Notes under the pieces: model-generated
The model's input: only the letters and a program-made list of their open reading frames with translations
What the model was told of the DNA's origin: nothing
The model's database searches: none
Part shown: one piece after another, positions 1 to 10,947 of the stretch
Position numbering within the stretch: position 1 is the first letter of the stretch
Layout: every line of letters begins with the position of its first letter
NCBI GenBank assembly: GCA_016169945.1
Contig: JADLSH010000279.1
Span: 1,488,001 to 1,552,000 of the forward strand
Origin: Trachythela sp. YZ-2020
Lineage: Eukaryota; Cnidaria; Anthozoa; Malacalcyonacea; Clavulariidae
Direction: 5' to 3'
Length of the DNA stretch: 64,000 nucleotides
Made by a program: the position numbers and the translations under genes

Positions 1-1114
1 TTGGTAGTATTCTCTAATAAAGTGTTGCATGCAGTCTTGTGGTTTTCATTTTTGGTCGGAAGTACCTGAAAGTAGTTATGACTTATGGACCGGCCCAAAT
101 CGAAGTTTTCTCAATCTTTTTATTCATGCATTTCCTATATACCTAAACCACAACAGTAATTCAATTTCATTTAAACTGGTTGGCACTATCAATTATATAG
201 ACTAAACTGTTCTCCCCCTCAAGATCCAGTTATTAGGGCCATTCCTTATATATATAGATCCAGTCTTTACTACAAAATGAATTGAAACACATACTAAACT
301 TAAAGCTGGAAGCTGTACCAGTTTAGTGCCACAGAGGCTCTGCTCGGTAGACTATAGCCTATTATATCGAATAATCCAGATTTTGCGGCGTATTCTTATA
401 TTTACATGTAAACAGAAGCACGATTTTTCAGCCACATCACTCGTACGTGCAGGATTAAAAAAGCTGTCAATTTGGAGAGCCACAATACTGCACGTAGTCA
501 AGCGAAATAGGTTAATTATTCCTTGCACTCAACGGACAAAACAGAGTAACAGACAAAACGGCTTTGTGTGATGTGTGCTGGCTACTGTATTTAAACTAAA
601 CTAAACAAACTTTATTTATATACTAGATAGCTCTATCGGACTAAATTGTTTTGCATGTAGAGGTCCAGTAAGGGGCGACCCTTATTGTGATGATATCTCA
701 AACGTACTGAGGGGCCAGGGAATTATTATAAGAAAAAGAGACGACCTCGCAAATCCAAAACTAAGCTAACTTTATTGAAAGAATCAGTGGGGGTCCAGTG
801 TTGGTAGTATTCTCCAATAAAGTGTTGCATGCATTCTTGTGGTTTTCATTTTTGGTCGGAAGTACCTGAAAGTAATTATGGACCGTTTCCTCAATTTTTT
901 TTATTCATGCATTTCCTATATACCTAAACCACAAGAGTAATTCAATTTCATTTAAACTAGTTGGCACTATCAATTTTATAGACTAAACTGTTCTCCCCCT
1001 ACATAGATCCAGTGATTAGGGCAGGGCCATTCCTTATATATATAGATCCAGTCTTTACTACAAAATGAATTGAAACACATACTAAACTTAAAGCTGGAAG
1101 CTGTACCAGTTTAA
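1..1114. repeat. Direct duplication of a ~320-bp dispersed repeat
   Basis: Bases 1-326 and 800-1114 are near-identical direct copies. Both begin TTGGTAGTATTCT and end GAAGCTGTACCAGTTTA; the window starts inside the first copy. Between them lies one unit (about 594-690) of a dispersed family recognised by 'actggatagctctatc' followed by 'aggtccagtaa'. The same family recurs in either orientation near 14455, 32165, 34670, 52195, 56155 and 56930. The short ORF at 326-571 lies in this repeat DNA and resembles no protein I know. Confidence 0.75.
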
Positions 1115-1282
1115 AAGATACTGTTCGATCCATAAGGATCGAGTGAGGACCGTCTTTATACTTATAGATCCAGTGTTGGAATGGGAGGATACCAGGAGAA
1201 ATAAAACCTTCGGTTTTTGGAAGAGTGGAACTGGAAGCACTCTTCTTATTATTATATTATTCATTAGACTAACGGCTATGTT

Positions 1283-1462
1283 CAACTTGCAACGCAATTT
1301 CGGACACAGAGCGATGTTAGGTAAAAAGTATATTCGCAGAGAAATTGTGAGCAGGAATCTCATTTTACTTTGCCGATATTTTTCTTGCTAAAATGCCCAG
1401 AAGGCAACAAAGAAATGAATGAGAATGATAATATCGGTGGAGTGAACGCGGGCCATGTTTAC
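1283..1462 (-). repeat. Dispersed repeat, inverted relative to 49690-49890
   Basis: This block matches the reverse complement of 49690-49890; shared words include AGAGCGATGTTAGGTAAAAA and AGGCAACAAAGAAATGAATG. The distal copy is a foldback element whose ends are 'gctgcaacttgcaacgcaat' and its inverse, while this copy seems truncated. The two overlapping antisense ORFs here (1088-1363 and 1143-1391) are not convincing genes. Confidence 0.7.
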
Positions 1463-2894
1463 TGTCGAAATTATAATAAGATAAATGCACGTGCAGAAAT
1501 CGAAACAAAGATAAAGGGTTGACCACTGTGCCAATTTTCGGTAGCATTCTTCATTCGAGATTTATTGACATTGGAGTTTTGCGCTATGCCGCTATTTACA
1601 GTGCGAACTAAAAATGGTTAACTAGATACGTCTTTGGCATTTGTCAAATTCAGAGTGAGTTAGAGTGTGAAAACAATGTACAAAGCAAGGTCAAGGTAAA
1701 AAGGAAGACGTTTTGGAATAAATTTTTCACCTACCAGCAAGATAAATCTAAGTTTAACGTTCAAAGTAAGATTTTAAAAAGTAAAAGTCGAATGAATAAA
1801 GCTATAATAAAAACAATGAAAAGTCAAAATTGTAATAGAATATCCTGCAAACAAGGTAAAACCATCACTCATCAAGCATCAGAAATATAATTCTTGCAAG
1901 GCACAATTTAGCCGCCTTACGGCGACTAAGTTTAGCAGGAAATACATTACACAGATAAAAAAACGTTTAGCAGGAAATACTATTTGTCATGATTGATTAA
2001 TTAACTTTCCGTACGTGACCTGCAGCTTAACCGATACTGGACTTGTGGTTTAACAATCACAATATTGACTGAACGTCAATATCAATTCTTCAAGTGAATT
2101 CTTGAAGTGGATATCCATGTTTAAAGAACATTTGTTTTGCAAGCTGAAGAAATCTGATTTGAGATCGAACCTCAAGAAATATCACACATGTTGCTTCAAT
2201 CGAATCAGTACTTTGTTCAGTGCCTCAATGCAGTCTTGTAGTATTTTGGCTTTACCTACAACTTCAGCAACAACTACAGTAACAACTAGTGAACTATGCA
2301 ACGAAAACGACAGCAATAACCACACACGCTCTCTATGAGGCGGTCGATTTGTGGCAAGTCTAGAAATTGGCGCATAGTATGTTCGCGCTACGTACCTATT
2401 TTTGATGTATTGATAACTTCATGACACCCAGCCGGCGGGCCAATATCATTGCCATAGATTTAGATGCATGTCCTCTGACTCCACTGATGTTGCTAGCTTC
2501 CCAACCACTGTTCTCAACATGTTATGTATACTCGTTTACACGTTTGATGATGTTTCAACATTGACTTGCATGGGGGCGGGAAGTGATGGGGTGGGCGTTT
2601 TAGAAGTGAATTTTAGCCACGATTCTGGAAAATCAATCGTTTTCGTGTTCAGGCTTTTGGCACCCTTCAATAGACACGTCAACACTTCATGTCTGGCAAT
2701 ACGGAGCGTACTTCGTTCGGTTTAACTGCCCTGACTATCCATTTAATAGAACTTCTATTCTGAAGATCAGAAGATGTATGATGAGAGCAGTGGAACACAT
2801 TATTTATTCATCTCACTGATTCATTCAAAGTGTGCGGGGGGAGGATACTGAGAGAAAGAAGCAATATAAACTTTGAGAAAGACTATATATAGTC
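1463..2894. other. No recognisable gene
   Basis: AT-rich DNA with short ORFs only (2102-2338, 2468-2725). They show no domain, no conserved motif and no convincing splice context. I see nothing else that can be supported. Confidence 0.5.
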
Positions 2895-2903
2895 CTAAAA
2901 TAT

Positions 2904-4282
2904 GAGTTTGACTAATAGTCGAGGGTTGAGGGTCGAGGGTATTAGGTCGAGGGCGAGGGTATTAGGTCGAGGGTAGAATGTCGAGGGTCGAAAAAATATG
3001 TCGAGGGTCGAAAAAATATGTCGAGGGTCGAAAAAACATGTCGAGGGTTGAAAACAATATGTTGAGGGTTGAAAATAGATGTCTGTATAAATATATAACA
3101 CTGATGCGGTATTTTCGCGCAGTTTCAATTTGGAATCCATGGCTAAATGGGAAAGAAATATTATGTGAATTATGCATGTCCTATAGAATAACTTCTAATT
3201 AGATTTCTAACTATCAATATTTTGTGTCACCGTAGCAAACATTCACACACGGATTATCTTTCGCGCATGTTACTGCAGTAAACGTTTAATTTTCGCACGG
3301 TCTGCGCGAATTCTAATACTGCGCGAAGTTAAATACAAGTAACTATATTTTAGCTAATTTATCTATCTGCATTCTATAGAGGGTTGGGTAATATAAACCA
3401 GTTCAAACCTTTGTCCAGACATTTTGTGTGATAATCAATACAACAAAATCAACACGTAACACTGAAGTGTCGCGCCGGATGTCGGGATTTGCATTCGTTA
3501 CAACTTATATATTTTATTACTTCATTTATTTCCTTATTTAGCCTTTTAGCTCCATTGAATTTGCCATGCCCGTTGAGTACATGTGCTACGCAAGTTTAGT
3601 CTGAAGAAAAGGAAATGTAGAAGTTTACATATGCCGATATACATACTGTCTTAGATAAACCATAGTACCCTGTATTATTATATGAAACATTAAATTTTAA
3701 TCGCTGCATGCATCAAAAAGCGCCACTTTGACATGGCATTGTGAAACCTGAAAACATACTCCGAATAAAAGCTTCAGTTGTGTCCAGATAGATAAATTGG
3801 TTAAAATTAATATAGTTACTTGTATTTAACTTTGCGCAGTATAGAATTCGCGCAGACCGTGCGAAAATTAAACGTTTACTGCAGTAACATGCGCGAAAGA
3901 TAATCCGTGTGTGAGTGTTTGCTACGGTGACACAAAATATTGATAGTTAGAAATCTAATTAGAAGTTATTCTATAGGACATGCATAATTCACATAATATT
4001 TCTTTCCCATTTGGCCATGGATTTCAAATTGAAACTGCGCGAAAATACCGCGTCAGTGTTATATATTTATACAGACATCTATTTTCAACCCTCAACATAT
4101 TGTTTTCAACCCTCGACATATTGTTTTCAACCCTCGACATATTGTTTTCAACCCTCGACATATTGTTTTCAACCCTCGACATGTTTCTTCGACCCTCGAT
4201 ATATTTTTTCGACCCTCGACATTCTACCCTCGCCCTCGACCTAATACCCTCGACCCTCAACCCTCGACCAGTAGTCAAACTC
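2904..4282. mobile_element. Non-autonomous transposon with long minisatellite-bearing inverted repeats, 9-bp TSD
   Basis: The ends are inverted (GAGTTTGACTA at the left and its inverse at the right) and are flanked by perfect 9-bp direct repeats CTAAAATAT at 2895-2903 and 4283-4291. The terminal inverted repeats run about 450 bp. Each starts with tandem TCGAGGGT-type units (2920-3075 and, inverted, 4080-4270) followed by a unique part containing GCGCGAAAGATAATCCGTGT. The ~450-bp centre has no coding capacity. A 9-bp duplication with long TIRs suggests a Mutator-like (MULE) element; without a transposase that is an inference. The ORFs at 2895-3202 and 3980-4333 are translations of the minisatellite. 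Confidence 0.88.
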
Positions 4283-4291
4283 CTAAAATAT

Positions 4292-6241
4292 ACAGCGTTA
4301 GCTGCAATCCACAGCTTGGAATCGCCCACTTAGCTTTTATCGTTGTCTCGCCGGGCCTTCACAATAATCAACCCCGGCCGCATAGAACTAAATTTCATGC
4401 TGGGCTAATATTAATTGAATTCTATTGTTGGTAAGATAAAATGCTATTAAATCATCTCAGTGCCAAATCATTGCATGCGTTTGTCACCGCATGACAGGTT
4501 TATTAAAAGTTACTAATTTTGGTCGGATAGATCACAGCCAAATTGTATAAATAAAAGCCATATCTTTAGATCACGTAATTGCAAGTGTGTATATTGCTCA
4601 ATCGTTAATGCACGCAAAATCTCTCGAACGGTCACATACAAAATTCGTGTATTCATTGATAAGGCTACGTGTTTGTCCACGGCTTAACCTTGGAATCTTA
4701 CGAATATGGTTGATGCGAAAAACGATATAGATTATGGGTGACCTTTCATAGCTAATTACCACCGAGAATTAGACATGGGGAAACCCGATCTCTAAAAATA
4801 TTGCAAACGTGGGGGCCCAAAATAGGTCGTATACTAGCTGTCAAGAAGCTGCCATGGTTTAGGTCTGAACTACCCGAAAAAACTGATTAGCACAAAGCCG
4901 AAGGGCCTTCGTTCCAAACGTCGAAGTGTTTTCAAGTTCAGACAGTACAGACACAAAACATGGCGGCTGCCACAGCTCCAGCGTCTAGGTTTATAACAAG
5001 GTAGTTATTCATTGTTATAAAGGTCCGCGTACGCCCCCATCAATCCTGCAATGTTTTCGACGGTTCGAAACTTCGGATATGATTTACAGGAAGATCGATC
5101 CAATGTGGACAAAATAATCGTTGATGGGACACAATGACGAACCCCGAGAGAAGAGGTTCCCCGTCAGGACGGTTTTTGAGAAGGGAAGGAAAGCTCTGCT
5201 CGCCACAATGACGTGTATTTTAGCAATTCGCCTTATCGCCCCCTAAATGGAGATGGCTTGCAACACCTTTCCTGACGATTCCAGAGGCCTTTGTATTTTA
5301 CTCGCGTCATCCATTAGGAAATCGCATTATCCAAAAGGAAAGCCCAAAATAACTCCCCTGACCCTTCCTTGAAAAACTCAGGAGCCCTGAAGAGTATTTA
5401 TTAATATAAACAGCCCTATGTATTAATTAATTGAACTCTTTGATGTAAAATTTGGCTATATAATTGATTGCTTTTATGTTAATAAATCTTAATTCTGTCA
5501 CTGCATAGGACTGAATGAAAACCCCATTATCGGGGGGGGGTGCTTAAGACTGTAACAATAACACAATTGGAATAGCAAAAATTTCACAACTTTCTATTTA
5601 AGTCCGCCCTGTTGCTATATTGCAAAAATATTTGCAACCACACGGCATACCCCAAATATGAATGGGGTCAGCGAAGGCTATTCAGAACTCCCTCGCAAAG
5701 CAAATATACAACTACAAAGAAACGTGACGTTGCGATCATGTTTATACATCTGGTTACGACATATTAGTGCCTGTAACGACTTTAAACTATCCTTAAAAAC
5801 AGGAATTTTACAGGATTTTCTGAGGAACTGAAAGTTTTGACGATTTCTTATCAAGGAAAGAAAGATTCCAAAGACCAATTTTATTGATGACTTCATGTAG
5901 AACGTTTTATGTACTTGATCTGTTTTAATAGACCTCAAAGTGCAAGAAATGGAATTCTGAGACGACTATTTTCACTATTTTTCGACTATAGTGGCTATTT
6001 TCAAAATTGAACACCCAAATTACCCCACAGCCAAACAATGAATCACATTGGCACAATGACTCTAAGTATTTGAATACGATTTTTTTGTAAATTGCGCTTG
6101 ATTTTCACGAAGATGTGACTAGACCTCATGGAGCAGAAATCACAGAAAAGTGAACGAGTATTTAAGGAATTTTTTGGAAAATTAAGGAATTTCAGTGTTC
6201 TTGCCAAGGAATTATCGAATTAGGAATGAGAGCATGGCCGG
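4292..6241. other. Gene-free stretch upstream of msrA
   Basis: No ORF with recognisable similarity. It contains an ORF-poor AT-rich tract and a G homopolymer near 5530. The msrA promoter should lie toward its 3' end, but I cannot fix a TATA box or transcription start. Confidence 0.5.
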
Positions 6242-9200
6242 ATGCATGACCTTGTCAACACTCAAGAGACTCGACCAGTAGATGTTATGAGACTCGGATT
6301 TATAAGCTCTCTTGCTATCCTCTTTGCTTTCATTCCTGCCTTGCCTTTCATGTCGTCCGTACTATCGTTTTTGGGCCGAACATTTGGCAAGAATTCAACT
6401 ACTGCATCGGCCAGAAAAGCTATGAATTCTAGCGACGTTTTAAAGACGACCGAAACGGCAACGTTTGCTATGGGATGATTTTGGTTCCCCGAGTCGCAGT
6501 TCGGCTGTGTCCCGGGGATTTTAAAAACTCGTGTTGGCTACACCGGCGGGCACAAGAAAAACCCGACTTATAGAAGTTTGTAAGTGTATAACTTGTTATT
6601 TTACTATATTTATTCTTTTTTCTGATATACTTGAAGATTTTCAGTTTCATTTTCCGATTGCGTCAGTGCGTCACAAATTTTGCTTGTGATTTTAAATTTA
6701 GCACTTTGAAACTAAAATTGTATCAAATTAATGCCCAGAATTATTTACAGTTATTAACCAGGTTGTTTCAGTATATTAAAGCGTGGAATTTAATGCACGA
6801 AACTATATATTGATATTAATTCATGCGCTTAATCAAAGCCTGTGTATGTGGTTACAGTAAAATTGAATATAACAATGTATTTAATTGCTGCCCCCCCCTT
6901 GGATTTTTGCTTGGCTCCTGATCATCAAAGGTTGAGTCAGGGTTCTCCTTAAATCAGGCGGTAACTGGTAAAATTTACAGTTTGTGTAGAGTTTACATTT
7001 AGAGTTTGTGTAAAGGCATTTTGGTGTAAACACAGTTTTGTGTAGAACAGTGGTATGTTTATAATTGTATGACGTCTTATTGTTATAATCTTTAGAATTC
7101 TATAAAAGCTTAAATCTTGCCTCAAAATGCAGGAAATAGCATTTCAGAGACTACCCTGGTTCCAGAGGCTCTTAAAGAAAGAAACAAAACGAAAGCAGCG
7201 AGGCGAAATAAAAACGAGGCGAAAGAGCCTCTGGTCAAATCGTTTGCGAATCTCACTTCCATACTTGATTAGGTTCAGAATCTGAACCTCGCATGTGATT
7301 GGCTGTTTGTAGAAACATGTCAAACCGGTTTGGAAAATGAACAATATTAATCATTGCTACATTTAGCAGGCTATAATTAGTTCAATGTTTGTTTATTTTC
7401 CAAACCGGTTTGACTTGTTTTTACAAACAGCCAATCACATGCGAGGTGAGATTCGCAAAATCGATTTGACCAGAGGCTCTTTCACCTCGTATTTATTTTG
7501 CCTCGCCATTTAATATTTTGCCTCGCCGTTTTTAAGAGCCTCTGGAACCAGTGGCGAAGCCAGCCTGACAATTTGGTCATGCTATGCAAATATTTCCGTG
7601 TTCATAGACTGTGAAAACAATCAATTTCTAAAGAAATGAATAATGATGATTTAAAATTTGCATAGCATGACCAAATTGTCAGGCTGGCTTCGCTACTGTC
7701 TGGAACCAGGGTATTCAGAGACTTCAGACCAATCAAAATCCCCATGGGCTCTTGAAACAGTTGAAAGGGATTGAAGTCTTATTGATATGTGACCTATGTT
7801 TATGTTGGATAGCTTGCAAGTTGATCAAAGTACATGTTTAGTTTGCAAACCTAAGTTTTCCCAAGGGTATATTTAGAGCTGCTCCTCCTGACTATTCTAT
7901 TTATCAATCATTTTTTGGCAATCAATTATTCTTAATAATAATCGGATCATTGACAACAACCATGCACAGCATGATATTTACCGAAACTTTCTTTCTGGAA
8001 TTAAAATAAATATGTGAATAGTTACATTCTGGCACTCTCATTGCAGTCAATTTATTAAGAAAGGCTATTGAAATAAGCTAGTATTTAAAAAAACACCCAG
8101 CATCAATTTCACATAGTCCATACTAATAATTAAGTAATATTAATCGATTCTATATCCTTACAAATTAGGTTACTTTGTGGTTTAAGGTTACAGAGCACCC
8201 TAGAATGCCCAAAAATATTTTTTTATCTTTGCATATTTGGTCAACCAGACATAGTTGACCAGATATGGGCAGTCTGGTTAACTAATTAACTCCCAACCCT
8301 TCCTCATTTTTAAATAAAATCATTTGGCATTTTGACAGAGTATTAAGTAGCAAAGAAAGGCATGTTAGAGAGCTTAATGAGTTAAGGGATCATTTATCAA
8401 ACTTTTGAAGCAATAATGCTTTCAAGCATGACTGTTTGTGATTTAATGGTTATAACCAAGGATTTTGTAAACCCAACGTGCATACATACGTATTTGTATA
8501 CCGACCTGTACTCGATATACACTCACTTAATTTATATGTTTTATTGCGTTGTGTAATATAGTTAAAAAGTCTCACAAATATGCCCAAATATATGTCTCAC
8601 AAATTATACTGAAACCCAACAATGTGTTTAGGTCATGTGACCTTATCGAATATAAAAACCGGGGGGCATGTTCGTAATGTAACAGGGGGTGTTGCTCTGC
8701 ATATTTGGCATAATCAGCATGCTAAATAAAACTTTCTGGTATTAAGCAAATTGTTTATATAAGCTATGAGCTTACCATTGTCTTTTAACCCATTAACTTG
8801 CAATGCGCCCTGCTTTAGTATTTTACTGTCTAACGCCAGATGGTTTTCTTGTCAGTGGTAGGGTACTGCCAGTCAATGGGTTAACAAAAATAATCTGCCT
8901 GAGTGCCTCTTGTTAACCCATTAGCTTGCAATGTGCCCTAAGTTTACTGAATTATGGATTAAAACAAACCTATTTCTGTGCATAACATGATAACAATAGT
9001 GATAAATAGATGATGATAGTCGGTCATGATAGAGTGATCAGAATGTTCCATTGTCTTTTCATTGTTTTGAAAATCCCACTGTTCTCCATGCCATTCAATC
9101 ACTCATTGTTTTGATAATTATATATTAGCATTTATGCAAAGGACCCATTCTGCCGAAGTGGGTCTGCCTAGTTTACAGTAATAATACTAATACAGTAATG

Positions 9201-10947
9201 ATTTTTAAAATTAATCAATGTTAATCTCTAGGGGTGGCCACACAGAGACACTTCAGGTGGAATTTAACCCAAAAGTAACCAACTACAGTAACCTTTTGAA
9301 AGTGTTTTGGGAAGGCCATGACTACACACAAAAAAGATCTCCTCAATATAAGTCTGCAATATTTTATCATAATGAAGAACAGAAAAGATTAGCTCAAGAA
9401 AGTGCCAAAGCTGAACATAACAACTTGAAAAAAGCAATCGCAACAGACATTCTTCCTGCAGATGCTTTCTATGATGCAGAAGAGTAAGTCCTTTTTGTTC
9501 ATTTGCCTGGTTTTTACCACAGACTGATGATCTATCTAGGGATGAGCTGATACTGAAAAATCCAATTTAACGATATGATAAATTCTGATACGATATGTGG
9601 GCTTATCGGCCGATATATCGGTAGTTACTGATGGCCACTGATGTCGGTCATGAATTTACGGCAAAACGTAATAAGCTCCTTACAGATGAGCAGGCTGCAG
9701 GTAACGTGTTTACTTCCCCATATGTGTGCTCAACGAGTTTTTTCTTGACAAGTTTTGCTTGCTCATGTGCATAGAATGTTTTAAAAACATATCAAATCGG
9801 TTTGATTGTTCTATTGAGTATTGTTGGAACCAAATGCATCTTATAATGTGACTCGTTTTTTTTTATTAAATTAACGAAGGAAATATATAATTATAATAAG
9901 AAAAAAACAACTGAGAAGACAAGCATTTCAAATTTTAAAAGGCTGATAGATACCGATATACATAGATTTTATCAGCCGATAACAGGTAAGCCTAAAAGTT
10001 GCCAGTTATCGGCTTCTACCAATAAAAAAACTGATTATCGGCTCATCCCTAGATCTATCTAGACAAACTCGAGCAAAAAATAGAAGCTTGTCAGATAATT
10101 TGTCTGTGGATTGATCGTCAAGATGTACTTCTGTACATAGCCTGTGTAGTTTGTATATTCAGACAATTACTTGTGCATGCAATTTGTTGTGACAGATGAT
10201 CAGTCAATGCGTATAAATACAGTAGTAGGACCTATCAGGAAAATATCAGACATGATTTATTCTACAGGGGCCGGTTGTTTAAAAGCCGGTTAACTTAACC
10301 CTGGGTTAGTGGTAACTTTCATAGTTTCCGGCACGGGTTGCGGTTATAATACTTTTTTTCCTTTTTCCTCAACAACCTACTGCACAGGCGATAGAAGTTT
10401 TTTTTTACAAGTTTTGAAATAAACAAACATGAAATGTGAAACCAGAACCAGAAATTAAATTTAAAAAGGAGTTACGGGTTAAGCGTTTTTGACACCCCAG
10501 AACAATTGCCAAATATACATATCATTATTCTAGCTAGTTAATGTCTTGATAGTTTGTCTTGTGTTTAAATTAAGGATAGAATTGATATAGTTTGTCAGAC
10601 TGATGACATGATGATGGATGATTTGTCTTTATTATAAATCTGGCACTTCATTTTATTCACTCATTGAATGATTTGAATTCACCAGAAACCTATACATAGT
10701 ACCATATTAATGGTATTACCTATCATTTTATTTATTTAGCTACCATCAAAAATACAGACTTCGGAGTCACAGTGACATCTTAGGCATGTTACAAGTGAAT
10801 AACGAGGAATTGAAGGACTCCACAATTGCTGCCCGCCTTAATGGATACCTTGGACAAAATGGTTCAAAGAAGCAGTTTGACGCAGAGGTTAAAACACTAA
10901 ATCTAACCCCAGATGTAGCTAATGCTGTACGAAAACTGCTGTTTTAG
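6242..10947 (+). CDS. msrA: Selenocysteine-containing peptide-methionine (S)-S-oxide reductase (MsrA), 3 exons
   Basis: Exons are 6242-6579, 9232-9483 and 10740-10947, giving 265 residues if TGA at 6476-6478 is read as selenocysteine. MsrA reduces methionine-S-sulfoxide in proteins and free methionine, using a redox-active Cys or Sec with thioredoxin. The family signature GCFW appears here as ATFAMG-TGA-FW (Sec79). It is followed in the same frame by FGCVPG, VGYTGG, NPTYRSL (split by intron 1), GGHTE, QVEF, FWEGHD and, across intron 2, DAEDYHQKY. All junctions are GT-AG and keep frame: TT|G restores Leu and GA|C restores Asp. The start is the first ATG after an upstream in-frame stop. Residues 17-45 are strongly hydrophobic, so the product may be membrane-anchored or secreted. 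The only nearby candidate resolving cysteine is C89. The 3' UTR carries a SECIS at 11805-11882, which supports recoding over pseudogenisation. Intron 1 holds nested transposons (7152-7713, 8788-8883); intron 2 holds a hAT-type MITE. Confidence 0.93.
6476..6478 (+). promoter_or_regulatory. msrA: In-frame UGA recoded as selenocysteine
   Basis: TGA sits exactly where the MsrA nucleophilic cysteine belongs (G-[C/U]-F-W). The frame stays open and MsrA-like for 34 more codons to a good GTAAGT donor, then through two further exons. An ordinary nonsense mutation would not be expected at precisely the one residue where Sec is functionally superior, together with a SECIS downstream. Confidence 0.9.
7152..7713. 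mobile_element. Foldback transposon, 9-bp TSD, in msrA intron 1
   Basis: Outer ends are TACCCTGGTTCCAGAGGCTC and its inverse, flanked by perfect 9-bp direct repeats TTCAGAGAC (7143-7151 and 7714-7722). The arms share GCCTCGC-type words and a CAAACCGGTTTG palindrome block. The 9-bp TSD points to a Mutator-like non-autonomous element. Its right end is interrupted by the younger MITE at 7549-7698. Confidence 0.85.
7549..7698. mobile_element. hAT-type MITE nested in the foldback element
   Basis: A 150-bp element with termini CAGTGGCGAAGCCAGCCTGA and its inverse (one mismatch). Perfect 8-bp target duplications TCTGGAAC flank it. CAGTGGCG-type ends plus 8-bp TSDs are typical of the hAT superfamily. 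A second family member is at 59332-59471. Confidence 0.88.
8788..8883. repeat. ~96-bp MITE with TTAACCCATTAA-type ends
   Basis: The element starts TTAACCCATTAACTTGCAAT and ends in ...CAATGGGTTAA. Related copies or fragments are at 8911-8942, 28888-28920, 29412-29524 and 53735-53840, so this is a small dispersed family. It has no coding potential. Confidence 0.7.
9537..10051. mobile_element. hAT-type non-autonomous element in msrA intron 2
   Basis: Ends TAGGGATGAGC / GCTCATCCCTA are flanked by perfect 8-bp direct repeats GATCTATC (9529-9536 and 10052-10059). The interior has several ATCGGCCGATATATCGG-like palindromic words. A diverged fragment with the same words lies at 12960-13060. Confidence 0.85.

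Noticed and set aside
6242..6478. A 78-aa stand-alone protein
   Set aside because: Its last residues ATFAMG are the start of the MsrA active-site motif and the frame continues past the TGA as MsrA; it is exon 1 of the selenoprotein gene.
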